Below are positions 33,627-42,100 of a DNA stretch of 64,000 nt, one piece after another. The stretch is from Lineus longissimus (lineage: Eukaryota; Nemertea; Pilidiophora; Heteronemertea; Lineidae). A model generated the notes under the pieces. That model ran no database searches, was not told where the DNA came from, and was given only the letters and a program-made list of their open reading frames with translations. Both the position numbers and the translations under genes were made by a program. The DNA lies in the NCBI RefSeq assembly GCF_910592395.1, contig NC_088308.1:12851001-12915000 (forward strand). Direction: 5' to 3'. The number at the start of each line of letters is the position of its first letter. Position 1 is the first letter of the stretch.

Positions 33627-33725
33627 GGTGTTGCAAGAACAAAGCTCGCTCCAGCACTAAGGTGCTGCAAGAACAAAGTTCGCTACAACACTAAGGTGCT
33701 GCAAGAACAAAGTTCGCTACAACAT
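33618..33725 (+). repeat. 34-bp double-hairpin tandem array, three units plus a partial
   Basis: Units begin at 33618, 33652, 33686 and (partial) 33720. Each has a first stem CAACAC/GTGTTG or CAGCAC/GTGCTG around TAAG, and a second stem GAAC-AAA-GTTC. Unit 1 to unit 2 keeps the first stem by a paired A-T to G-C change. It fills the gap between capsid gene and next gene. Polinton 2 has an unrelated 22-bp array at the same place. Confidence 0.85.
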
Positions 33726-33745
33726 TAGATTTTCATCCTAATTAA

Positions 33746-33982
33746 ATGGATACACCTGGAAAGAAAGATATCATAAATACACTGTATCAAAGTTTACTGT
33801 TGGCATCAACAACAATTGGTTACTCTATGTTGCTGAAAAGGTTCTTGAGAATCAATATCGGTCCCCCAAGTCAGGCCGACCTAGAGGAAATTATTAAACT
33901 GGGTGGAACTGTAGCTATTAGTAATGGAACATTAGAGTACCTTTACGATCAAGGAATCCTACCCAGAAATATTATGAAGTAA
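33746..33982 (+). CDS. Small conserved Polinton membrane protein
   Basis: 78 residues starting at TTAAATGG. A hydrophobic helix (LYQSLLLASTTIGYSMLLK) is followed by basic KRFLR, then a conserved IGPPSQADLEEIIKLGG and a second hydrophobic stretch. The Polinton 2 copy at 58520 is intact with only conservative changes, which argues for selection on the protein. Its place between major and minor capsid genes suggests a virion or membrane role. Function unknown. Confidence 0.75.
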   Translation: MDTPGKKDIINTLYQSLLLASTTIGYSMLLKRFLRINIGPPSQADLEEIIKLGGTVAISNGTLEYLYDQGILPRNIMK

Positions 33983-34039
33983 GAATAATGTACTTATTTG
34001 ATAAAAGGTAAATTTGAAAACGAAAATTTACTTAACTAA

Positions 34040-34816
34040 ATGGTAACTGTAATGAACATCGATTCCAGCGACTACCCGGATCAGAGTTCAAGTGATTTAA
34101 CAGTCAATCTCAAGACTGAAATTCAAGATGCATGTAGCATCACTTTAACTTTTGCAGTAATACCTTGTACATTTTACAACATCAGTGCGGCCAGGGAGAA
34201 TAACCGAATCAAAGTTAAGGGGTTTGATGTGGCAGAGATTACGCTACCAGATGGTCTCTATGACCTACAGAGCTTTTCAAAAGTATTTGCGGATAAGTTG
34301 AAAGAAAATAGTATGAGTCGAGGTGCTGTCAGATTTGACCTTGAAGAACCAACAGGTAAGGCCATCTTACACTTCCTAAAGAGAAAAAATGAGGCGCATT
34401 ATCAGTTCTATTTTATTGGTAAAAGCAATGAGTTATTTGGCATGAAAACAGAATGGCCTTACCCTTCAGACAATAAAAGTAAGGATTACGTTGTAAGCGA
34501 GAAACCCATCAATTTTAGACCAATTAACCATTTTGTTTTTCACTGTGACATAATCGAATCTACTAGTGTATTAAGTAATGGTGAAACATCTGATGTGCTA
34601 ACCACAAGACCAATAAAAGAAGCTAATTTTGGGGATTTAATAGCATACACCTTTGAGAAACCAATAGCAATTCCCTGTAAACCAAGATTCAATAAGCTGA
34701 ATATTCGCTTAACGGATGAAAAAGGTGACATCATCGATCTTAATGGTCATGATGTACAGTACCAATTGGTATTAACTCGAGCTCTGCTGTCAGGACGAAG
34801 TCCGACACATCATTGA
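34040..34816 (+). CDS. Polinton minor capsid (penton-like, single jelly-roll) candidate
   Basis: 258 residues from ACTAAATGG. It opens INSSDYP-like (IDSSDYPDQSSSDLTVNLKT), then SITLTFAVIPCTFYNIS, ITLPDGLYDLQSFSKVFADKL, HFVFHCDIIE and LNIRLTDEKGDIIDLNGHDV. This order (an N-terminal strand ending in 'FYNIS', a 'LPDGxY' turn, a late 'CDII' strand and a final 'D-x-x-G-x-x-I' hairpin) is that of the Polinton minor capsid protein, proposed to form pentons at capsid vertices. The last 12 residues are encoded by a double-hairpin mini-element (34779-34803), which the Polinton 2 copy lacks. Confidence 0.7.
   Translation: MVTVMNIDSSDYPDQSSSDLTVNLKTEIQDACSITLTFAVIPCTFYNISAARENNRIKVKGFDVAEITLPDGLYDLQSFSKVFADKLKENSMSRGAVRFDLEEPTGKAILHFLKRKNEAHYQFYFIGKSNELFGMKTEWPYPSDNKSKDYVVSEKPINFRPINHFVFHCDIIESTSVLSNGETSDVLTTRPIKEANFGDLIAYTFEKPIAIPCKPRFNKLNIRLTDEKGDIIDLNGHDVQYQLVLTRALLSGRSPTHH
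34779..34803 (+). repeat. Double-hairpin mini-element copy
   Basis: GAGC-TCT-GCTG then TCA then GGAC-GAA-GTCC. It forms the 3' end of the minor capsid reading frame. Confidence 0.8.
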
Positions 34817-34837
34817 AATTAAATTCGTTGAAATTAA

Positions 34838-35296
34838 ATGGCTGGCATTGGCATGTTATTTGGATCTGCAATAATCAATGGATTAGCATTTACTGGATCT
34901 GGTTACCTTTTCAAGTCACTAGATAAAAACGGTTATGAAGCTGAAGTGAAAAGACATGATTTGGCTCAGGAGCAATTACAAAAAGCTTCAACCGAATGGG
35001 AGGAGCATAGAAAGAGTACTATTGACTTTGTTAATCTTGAATTAAAGAGAGAAAGAGACGCTTCTATTGATTTTAACAATACTGATTCAGCACTTACTGT
35101 TTACAATCATTTACATCCCGATAGAACTATAGTACTACCTCAGAGACCACAATTAAGTGATTATTACCAACCTAGTGATGAAATGAAGAAATACGAGTAC
35201 CTATGGATTATCCTAGGACTTAGTGGTTTAGGATTAATAATTTATTATTTTACTAGGGTTAGAAAGACTAAGACCATTGATGAGAAGCGGGACTAA
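34838..35296 (+). CDS. Conserved Polinton protein with two membrane segments
   Basis: 152 residues from TTAAATGG, 21 bp after the minor capsid gene. An N-terminal hydrophobic Gly/Ala-rich helix (GMLFGSAIINGLAFTGSGYLF), a charged central coiled region (residues ~35-75), a Pro/Tyr segment (QRPQLSDYYQPSDEMKKYEY) and a C-terminal transmembrane helix (LWIILGLSGLGLIIYYF) with a basic tail. The Polinton 2 copy has the same layout but is broken. Possibly a virion membrane or vertex protein; no known function. Confidence 0.7.
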   Translation: MAGIGMLFGSAIINGLAFTGSGYLFKSLDKNGYEAEVKRHDLAQEQLQKASTEWEEHRKSTIDFVNLELKRERDASIDFNNTDSALTVYNHLHPDRTIVLPQRPQLSDYYQPSDEMKKYEYLWIILGLSGLGLIIYYFTRVRKTKTIDEKRD

Positions 35297-35368
35297 GATT
35301 TTTGATGTGAAAGAGTAAATCCAAATGGATGTTGTAGTCTAATGATCAGTTTTGATCCTTTTTTCATC

Positions 35369-35911
35369 TTAAGTTCTTCTGTAGTACTGTCTTTTCTCCT
35401 TAGGAATAACACTGTTTTCTTCTAAGGCATCTTTCATGGCTGATTCATCCTTATTAAAAAATAATACTAAAATTCTTATGTTCTCTCTGTAGTCCTTGAC
35501 AACTGAATTGTACTTCTGAACTAGTAACCAAACAGTAAGATTGTAGTGCCTGCCAGAAAAGGCAAGATTACATAACTCGGACACCTTCTTTTTTGTGACT
35601 CTCAAATTAGCACAGTCATCAATTAGGAATAATGTGTTAGAACCAGCAAAGGTCAGAGTAGCAAATTGAAGCACAAGGTCCAAATTACTGGCCACCGCTT
35701 CGGGATTAACTATGTAGACGCTCTTGTCTTGGTAAATCCATTTCCTGTCATATGTCTTATTGTTGAAATATGTTGGACAGAAAATGACTATGTTTTGGAA
35801 TTTGTGTCGATACTCCTTTTCTAAGAGGTCAAGGGCAAAATATGTCTTACCACAATTGGTGACACCAGAAATTAGCATGTTATGTGGCTCGTAAATAAAT
35901 ACTTCACCCAT
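35369..35911 (-). CDS. A32-like (FtsK/HerA) genome-packaging ATPase
   Basis: 180 residues; ATG at 35909-35911. Walker A: GVTNCGKT (residues ~16-23). Walker B: TLFLIDDCAN (~92-101). Then the sensor region LAFSGRHYNLTVWLLVQ, typical of A32-like packaging ATPases of Polintons, virophages and large DNA viruses. Its shortness is normal for Polintons. It is transcribed away from the integrase with only TTAA between the two start codons. The expected role is pumping DNA into capsids. The frame is intact; the Polinton 2 copy is damaged at the C-terminus. Confidence 0.92.
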   Translation of the reverse strand: MGEVFIYEPHNMLISGVTNCGKTYFALDLLEKEYRHKFQNIVIFCPTYFNNKTYDRKWIYQDKSVYIVNPEAVASNLDLVLQFATLTFAGSNTLFLIDDCANLRVTKKKVSELCNLAFSGRHYNLTVWLLVQKYNSVVKDYRENIRILVLFFNKDESAMKDALEENSVIPKEKRQYYRRT

Positions 35912-35918
35912 TTAAATG
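35909..35918. promoter_or_regulatory. Shared divergent start, palindromic CATTTAAATG
   Basis: CAT (ATPase start, minus), TTAA, ATG (integrase start, plus): a 10-bp perfect palindrome that puts a TTAAATG motif on each strand. Exactly the same arrangement is kept in Polinton 2 (61214-61223), although the flanking codons differ. Confidence 0.7.
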
Positions 35919-37058
35919 GATGTAAAGGATGACACACAGCAGTATCTAAGAGATTTGTACTACAACCCCGAGAGTCCCGTGGCTTACAGTTCTTTGAGTA
36001 AGATGTGGAAACAGGTCAAGGAAGATGGTAAACTTATTAAACAAAAAGAAGTTAAAGAATTTCTAGACACACTACCAACTCACCAACTACACAAACCGGC
36101 CATTAAGAAATTCACCTTCAGGAAAACAATGGTATCGTACATCGATCAACAGTGGCAAGCCGACCTGGTTGACATGCAGAAATTCGAGAGTAAGAATAAA
36201 GGTTTCAGATTCATTTTGACAGTAATAGACCTATTCAGTCGCTATGCTTGGGCTATGGCCGTTAAGAGCAAGAGAGGAGAAGAAATCAGAGATGCATTTA
36301 AAGTGATATTTTCAGGACTTCGTCCAAGGAGCAAAGCTCTAGAGGAAGCAAAACCAGTTGTGGCGATACCAGAAAAGATCCAGTTTGATGACGGTACAGA
36401 ATTCTACAACAAACACTTCAAGGAACTCTTAACAGAAAATGACATAGAATGGTTCTCTACAAAATCTGATAAGAAGGCAGCGGTAGTAGAAAGATTCAAC
36501 AGGACTCTTAAAGAAAAAATGTGGCGTTATTTCACTGCTAAGGAGACAGACAAGTGGATTGACGTACTGGATGACTTGGTCAGTGGCTACAACAACACAT
36601 TTCACTCATCAATAGGTATGAAACCTGTAGACGCCAGAAAGATGGAACACGAAGGAGCTGTGTGGTACAATCCTTACGGTCTTCACCTCAAAGAAACCTT
36701 TGGTGATCCAAAGTACAAAGTAGGTGACAGTGTAAGAATTTCAAAGTACAAGTCCATTTTCGGTAAAGGTTACATGCCCAACTTCACTGAGGAAGTATTC
36801 CAAATCAAACAGATCATCTTCACTCACCCTATCGTCTACAAACTTGAAGATTATCATAAAGAGGAAATTCAAGGATATTTCTATGAAGAGGAATTGAGTT
36901 ATGTTCCTGATCCTGACCAGCTAGAGTACAAGATCGAGAAAATCTTGAGGTACAAGACCAGTAAAGGTAAAAAATACGGATTAGTGAAATGGAAGGGATA
37001 CAGTGATAAATTCAATGAATGGTTACCAATTTCAGGAATAAAAAGCCTAAAACCTTAA
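35916..37058 (+). CDS. Polinton retroviral-type integrase with chromodomain
   Basis: 380 residues, intact. An N-terminal helical region (LYYNPESPVAYSSLSKMWK) precedes the DDE core: QWQADLVDM (first Asp), KIQFDDGTEFYN (second Asp), KAAVVERFNRTLKEKM (Glu). SH3-like DNA-binding segment: YKVGDSVRISKYKSIFGKGY. C-terminal chromodomain: YKIEKILRY ... LVKWKGYSDKFNEWLP. The enzyme inserts the linear element into chromosomes and makes the 6-bp target duplication seen at this copy; the chromodomain probably biases targeting to marked chromatin. Compared with Polinton 2, 15 extra residues (SGLRPRSKALEEAKP region) stand between the catalytic motifs and are encoded by a double-hairpin mini-element. Confidence 0.97.
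   Translation: MDVKDDTQQYLRDLYYNPESPVAYSSLSKMWKQVKEDGKLIKQKEVKEFLDTLPTHQLHKPAIKKFTFRKTMVSYIDQQWQADLVDMQKFESKNKGFRFILTVIDLFSRYAWAMAVKSKRGEEIRDAFKVIFSGLRPRSKALEEAKPVVAIPEKIQFDDGTEFYNKHFKELLTENDIEWFSTKSDKKAAVVERFNRTLKEKMWRYFTAKETDKWIDVLDDLVSGYNNTFHSSIGMKPVDARKMEHEGAVWYNPYGLHLKETFGDPKYKVGDSVRISKYKSIFGKGYMPNFTEEVFQIKQIIFTHPIVYKLEDYHKEEIQGYFYEEELSYVPDPDQLEYKIEKILRYKTSKGKKYGLVKWKGYSDKFNEWLPISGIKSLKP
36315..36339 (-). repeat. Double-hairpin mini-element inside integrase
   Basis: GGAC-TTC-GTCC then AAG then GAGC-AAA-GCTC. Inserted in frame relative to Polinton 2, which reads straight from VIF to EEAIPEK here. Confidence 0.85.
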
Positions 37059-37093
37059 TTTAAAATCTTTTTATCCTTTAAATCAAGCTAGAA

Positions 37094-37936
37094 ATGGAAG
37101 GACAGATATTTAACGTTAACTATGGTACTGTCAATGTTAATCAGTATCCTGTTTATCAGTATCCTGTTTATCAGTATCCTGTTAATCATTATCCTGTTTA
37201 TCAGTATCCTGTTAATCAGTATCCTGTTAATCAGTATCAACCAGTAGTTTCAGGGCCTACATTTAAATGTGTTAAGTGCGATGTAACAAAACCTGAAAGT
37301 TAATTTGATAAGAACAGACGTAATAAACTACTTGATTACTGTAAAGAATGTGGTTCAACTGAAATCAAGAAATGCGGTAAATGTGGAGAAGTTAAATAAC
37401 TAAGTGATGGTGAATTCGGTAAAGATGGAAATAGAGGTAACTGTAGATCATGTTTTAATTCATATTACAAAAAGGATTACCTTGACCAAAATGGTAATAG
37501 AGACAGACACAAAATTAGGGTTGGTCTTAACCGCATTTCTAAGGGAGAGTGTACTGGTAATTCATCATTCAATCTAGGATGTACAGACAGTTTCTTCTCA
37601 CAGTGGTTAGAGTACCAGAGGAGTCTATCTCCAATAGTAGAAGAAGAGTTGGATCATGTCTTACCAATCAAGGAATTCAAAGATAAACCTGAACTGTGCT
37701 TTGCTTGGTTTAACATTCGACCAATGTCTAAAACACAAAACAGGCAGAAAAGTTCCACAGTCGACTTGTGTATTTTCAAAGAGCAATTGTGCCGCTCATT
37801 TAACTTTATGGTCAATAAGCTTAATGAAAACTGGTTTGACTATCGAGATGAAAACGTGATAAACGAGTGGAGAAGGATAACAAACAAGTATTTTTGGGAT
37901 AACCCAGAATTTAACGATATCCTTCTACTTAATTAA
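37094..37936 (+). pseudogene. Zinc-ribbon/HNH-like endonuclease with two in-frame TAA codons
   Basis: One reading frame of 281 codons with only two interruptions, TAA at 37301-37303 and TAA at 37397-37399. It starts with a tandem QYPVYQYPV repeat (15-bp units, residues ~16-50). Cys pairs follow (CVKCD; CKECG; CGKCG; CRSC), as in the repeated 'CxxCG.VKP...F' zinc ribbons. The C-terminal part has LDHVLPIKEF and CFAWFNIRPM, the 'DHV/I-P ... N-x-x-P' signature of HNH nucleases. Many invertebrate Polintons carry a protein of this kind. Both stops sit at positions one change away from CAA or GAA codons. The frame is otherwise undamaged. Decay by point mutation is the simplest reading. Confidence 0.6.
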
Positions 37937-37992
37937 TTTTCATCTTTATCTTCATCTGAATAAATAATATTAATTTTATTTCTTCTGAATAA

Positions 37993-38271
37993 ATGAATAG
38001 AACTTGGGGTTACACAAAATGACCACGTAATTGGAAAGAAAGATTAGAACGATTTCATAGAGAATTAGAGGCAGAAGAAGAGTCAAAGTTGGAGCCTGGT
38101 CCCGAAAAACCTTTAAAACCTGCTGGGTCAGAAAAACCTGCTGGGTCAGAAAAACCTGCTATGGTCGAAAAACCTTTAAAATTTAATGTACTTAAAAAAC
38201 CTGTAGTGTCTGCACGATCAACACTAAACACTAGAAATGTCAGAACACCTGATTCTAGTTATTCCCACTAA
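37993..38271 (+). pseudogene. Small basic/Pro-rich Polinton protein with an in-frame TGA
   Basis: Starts at AATAAATG (37993) and reads MNRTWGYTK, then TGA (38020-38022), then PRNWKERLERFHRELEAEEE and a Lys/Pro region with PAGSEKPAGSEKP repeats, to TAA at 38269-38271. The N-terminal 'TW...RPRNWKERLERF' style looks like a genuine conserved start, and the frame is open on both sides of the TGA. A CGA or AGA to TGA change would explain it. An internal ATG at 38089 could start the rest. Function unknown. Confidence 0.45.
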
Positions 38272-38275
38272 TTAA

Positions 38276-39094
38276 ATGGATGGAGACAACAAGGTTTATC
38301 CAGATTTAAGTAATTTAAACTCTGAAAGTCAATTAAACTATGAAAGGTCTGAAAAGCACACAGAAAGTAACCCTCAGGCTTTCAGACTACAACAAATATG
38401 TGAGGTTAAGAGTTTCTTAGAAAGCGAGATTGAATTTAGAAGAAAGATATTTTCAAAGTACAAAAAAGCATTTAGCGTAATTACTGGCGTTAGTCATAGT
38501 CTTAATTTTGTAAGCGTTGCGGCTGGCTCAGTTGGTGTGTCTGCACTGGCTGGTGTCATCACAGCACCGATAGGTTTAGCTTTGGGTGGTGTGACAATAG
38601 GAAGTGCCCTTTTTTCCTCATTTCTAAGTTGGCAGAAGAAAAGCATACTTAAGAAAATTGAAAAGCATGAAAAGTTGAGTATGCTTGCAATTTCAAAACT
38701 TAACACCATCAATGATCTGGTGAGTAAGGCCATGAGTGATTCGCACATTTCAACAGATGAGTTTACTTTGATTCTCAAGGAGAAGGAAAAATACATTTCG
38801 ATGAAAAATACCATTAGGAAAAAACAAAGGGAGGCAAGTTCAGCTGTTGATGTGGAATCTTTAAAGAAGACTTTTTTAGAAGAAGGAAAAAAAGATAGCT
38901 CAGACAGAGATGCTAGAAAAACTGAAGTCACAGTAAATCAAACAGGACTCGAGCTATGCTCTCAGGACAAAGTCCGACTAAATAGTCCTAATCCTAATGT
39001 GGTGTATCACTATCACTATCACCATGACTTCGGTGTTAGGGGTGAATTTCCGCCAGTGCCACTACCATCAGCGCCACCATATTCATTAGTTTAA
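38276..39094 (+). CDS. Polinton membrane protein with C-terminal PSAP and YxxPhi motifs
   Basis: 272 residues from TTAAATGG. A helical region (LESEIEFRRKIFSKYKKAFSVI) is followed by a long hydrophobic Gly/Ala segment, residues ~75-120, able to span a membrane twice (VSALAGVITAPIGLALGGVT). A second helix ends in KLNTINDLVSKAMSDSHIS. This 'ExExRxxxxxKYKKA ... LNTISDLVSKA' layout is a common Polinton-associated family in marine invertebrates. The last residues read PLPSAPPYSLV, containing a PSAP late-domain-type motif and YSLV (YxxPhi). A double-hairpin mini-element encodes LELCSQDKVR at residues ~226-235. Possibly a membrane or egress protein; function not established. Confidence 0.7.
   Translation: MDGDNKVYPDLSNLNSESQLNYERSEKHTESNPQAFRLQQICEVKSFLESEIEFRRKIFSKYKKAFSVITGVSHSLNFVSVAAGSVGVSALAGVITAPIGLALGGVTIGSALFSSFLSWQKKSILKKIEKHEKLSMLAISKLNTINDLVSKAMSDSHISTDEFTLILKEKEKYISMKNTIRKKQREASSAVDVESLKKTFLEEGKKDSSDRDARKTEVTVNQTGLELCSQDKVRLNSPNPNVVYHYHYHHDFGVRGEFPPVPLPSAPPYSLV
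38951..38975 (+). repeat. Double-hairpin mini-element copy
   Basis: GAGC-TAT-GCTC then TCA then GGAC-AAA-GTCC; in frame inside the PSAP protein gene. Confidence 0.9.
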
Positions 39095-39096
39095 TC

Positions 39097-39121
39097 GAGC
39101 TATGCTCTCAGGACAAAGTCC
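39097..39121 (+). repeat. Double-hairpin mini-element in a convergent gene end
   Basis: GAGC-TAT-GCTC then TCA then GGAC-AAA-GTCC. It fills the 30-bp gap between two converging stop codons (39094 and 39125), where it could act as a terminator hairpin. Confidence 0.9.
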
Positions 39122-39124
39122 GAC

Positions 39125-42100
39125 TCAAGCGAAGTTTGAATCGCTGTAATCTATGTAGCCTTCATAATACATTCCAAATGGTAACGTTCTTATTCCATCT
39201 TCAAGTATGAACCTCTTATCATCAAAAGGACTGAGGCTTTTTTTGTCAACTTCTTCCAAATAGATTTGGTGTTTATCTGATCTTAAGTGTCTCATCTTGT
39301 GGTAAAATGACATACTCTTTTCAAGACAATCAACATAGTCATCAAATGAGATATCTCTCTTTACTACATTCTTGGCAATACCCTTTAATTTCTTAGAATC
39401 GTAATCTTTTGTCCTGTAAGCATACATCTTACTTCTCAGGGCAATGAATTCAGTCATCTCGACTCCTCCTAACTCATCCTTGAAATAACCTGGCACCTTC
39501 TTCTTACTGGTGTCATAGAGTGGATGATCTTTTGGATAATTACTGAAGTCAAAATAGTGTTTCAACTCATTTAAGTCTTTAGTTAAGTCATCAGTATTAA
39601 TGTTAAGTACAAAGGAATCTGTATCTAGATACAGTAGTTCAATATTTTTCTCACCAAAGTACGGTTGAAGAACTTCATAATAGAATTCATACATTAATAA
39701 TTTAGACAATTCAAGTACTGAAGCTCCTATGTAGATTGGTTTGTTGAATTTCATTGATGTTTTCCTCATGCTAATAGCAGCATTCTGTTCGTCAAATACG
39801 CATATCGATGAAAACCTGGGATTGGCCATTACACTCCTGGCTCTCTCCCCGTCCGTTACCAATTCTATTTCCACCCTGTTCCTTACATTCTCACAAGTCT
39901 TTCCGTAGAAAGCATTATTCATGAGCTTGAAATAGTCTTTCTCAAAATCAGTCTTAGAATCCATAGTCTTTTAGTATTAAAATCAAGTATGGTGCTAACC
40001 ACTTTGATTGTTTAAAACATATCACCGAATGAACCCTCTTAAGTACCATTCCGTGCTTGAGGTAAACTTGTAGCATTCTGTAATGCACTATGTAATTAGT
40101 TTTATCCTTTTGTGTTAGTATTAGTTTTTCTACATTTGATCTTTTATCATCGCCCAGTAACTCTCTCTGGTAAGGACTTAATTCATCATCTTCAATAAAG
40201 AGAGATTCGAGACAGAATGGAAAGTTCCTTGACTTAAATTTAATATTTCCTGGATACTCCAAATCCACCTCTAAGAAGTAGCCTACTTCACTATCACTTG
40301 GAATTGCCATAATCTGCTCTTTACTGATAACATTCATGTTAAGTGGATCAATATCTATCATTTCAAAACTACCATAGGGTTGAGGTTCCATCATGGACCA
40401 GCCATAGAAATTGTTTGCGTCTACGTAGAGTAGTTTGTGGTGTTCATCGGCCTTGACATGTCCAGTTCCCATAACACCCGAAATTCCACCTCGTATTGCT
40501 TTCTCAAAAGTAAGTAAGATGTTGGTATCAGGCAGTAGTTCTAGGTTTATTCCTGTGTACTTCAAACCAGCTTGCCAGGTTAGGCCTGGTGCCGAGTAAC
40601 AGTGACATGGATCTATCTGAAAGTAGTTCAAATTGATATCCCTGAATTTCTCAAATAAATCAGCTAAAAGGATCACATCAGTTTTGAGGTAGAGGTCAAT
40701 GAACTCAGCGTGATTCCTGATCTTGAAATGATCCCATATTACCTTATCCTCATCATAGGCAGAATCAGGTGCCATTTCATTTTTCAATTCGTCAAAAAAC
40801 ATAGACTTTTCTAGGTAAGTGACATTGTAGCTTTCATGTGATGTGTAAAAAGAGTAAGGTACTGAACCCTTCTTCCTCAATAGTTTAAAATCAATGGTAT
40901 TTGGGAACTTCTGTCTCGTAATTTTAAAGTCATCATCCAGCATTGATTTGGTTATGTTGTCTAAACTGGACTGCATGAATCTGTACGAGTCCAAAAACCT
41001 GAAACAACCGAACTGAAATGAGATGTATTCCTCTGCTGTTTTGGCAAGTAATTTCAGTTTCTTATACTTCGGTAGTTTAGTCATTAAGTCTTTGATAAAC
41101 AGGTGTGAATCATAATTACTAAGATTGTGAAAAAATACTGGAACGAACATGGCTTTATTTTCATTCAAATTGCATGAGCTGTGAGCAGCACCTCGATATC
41201 TACCACTGTAGTGATCGTGATCCTTGACCTTGTCATATCCTAAAGGTTGATTACAGTAATAACATTGTGTTTCTAATTGATATTTCTGCCAGTCAGACTT
41301 CGTCTTGAGAGCATAGCTCGAGTCGGACTTCGTCCTGAGAGCAGAGCTCGAGTCTTCATCTGTCATTGTTAGAGGAAAGTTACAGTTCAATAAATTAGAG
41401 AATTGTTCTTCCAGCCTGATTAACCAGTTACAGAACACATCTACAACATCAGCACCCCTGTGAGACACATACTGGCTACTGTAAAGTTGTGGGTAGTCTG
41501 AGTGAACATAAACACGAACAGCTGATGCATGTTGTTTGAATAGTTTTTTAGTGGTAACAGTGGTATCTGTCTGAGTTGTGTTATCATTGACTGTTGTGCT
41601 TATCGCTTCGAAATCAGCATAGATTACAAAGGGAACTCTATTTTTAAATGAGTGTTTTTCAAATTTAAGCTGTGACCATTTACTGTTAGGTGGAGGCAGA
41701 CTGATCTTACAGTAATCGTGTTCTCCACATTTCTTTTTATGATTGTCTAGTGTAGACTTCCTGTAAAAGTAATTCATGCATCTCCTGCAAAGATACACTC
41801 TATGAGCGAGTGACCTGAAGAAAAGATTGATGTCTCTTATGTACATGAAATGGTCCTTGAAATAGAGCAGATCAATGACATCATCATCGTCATAATTCTT
41901 GGACAGGTAGAGAGGTTCTAGTTTTGCGGCATAAATGCTTTTAGCCCATTCGTTCTCTAACTTGAACACATTAATTTTGAGATTATTATCACTCTCTATC
42001 TTAGGGATATCCTTTTGAATACATACAGGAAATGAGTCTATTTGTACTCCGTACTGAGAGCAGAGCCCGATTTTGATATCTGTAGTTTTCGAACTCTGTT

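Noticed and set aside
37094-37936. Reassigned TAA codon (variant genetic code) in Polinton 1
   Set aside because: Neighbouring Polinton genes end at TAA as true stops, and another broken gene has TGA in frame; simple mutation fits better.
38951-38975. The core GAGCTATGCT resembles part of a bacterial CRISPR repeat
   Set aside because: Chance similarity: there is no array with regular spacers, no cas genes, and the unit is a two-hairpin insert within eukaryotic element genes.
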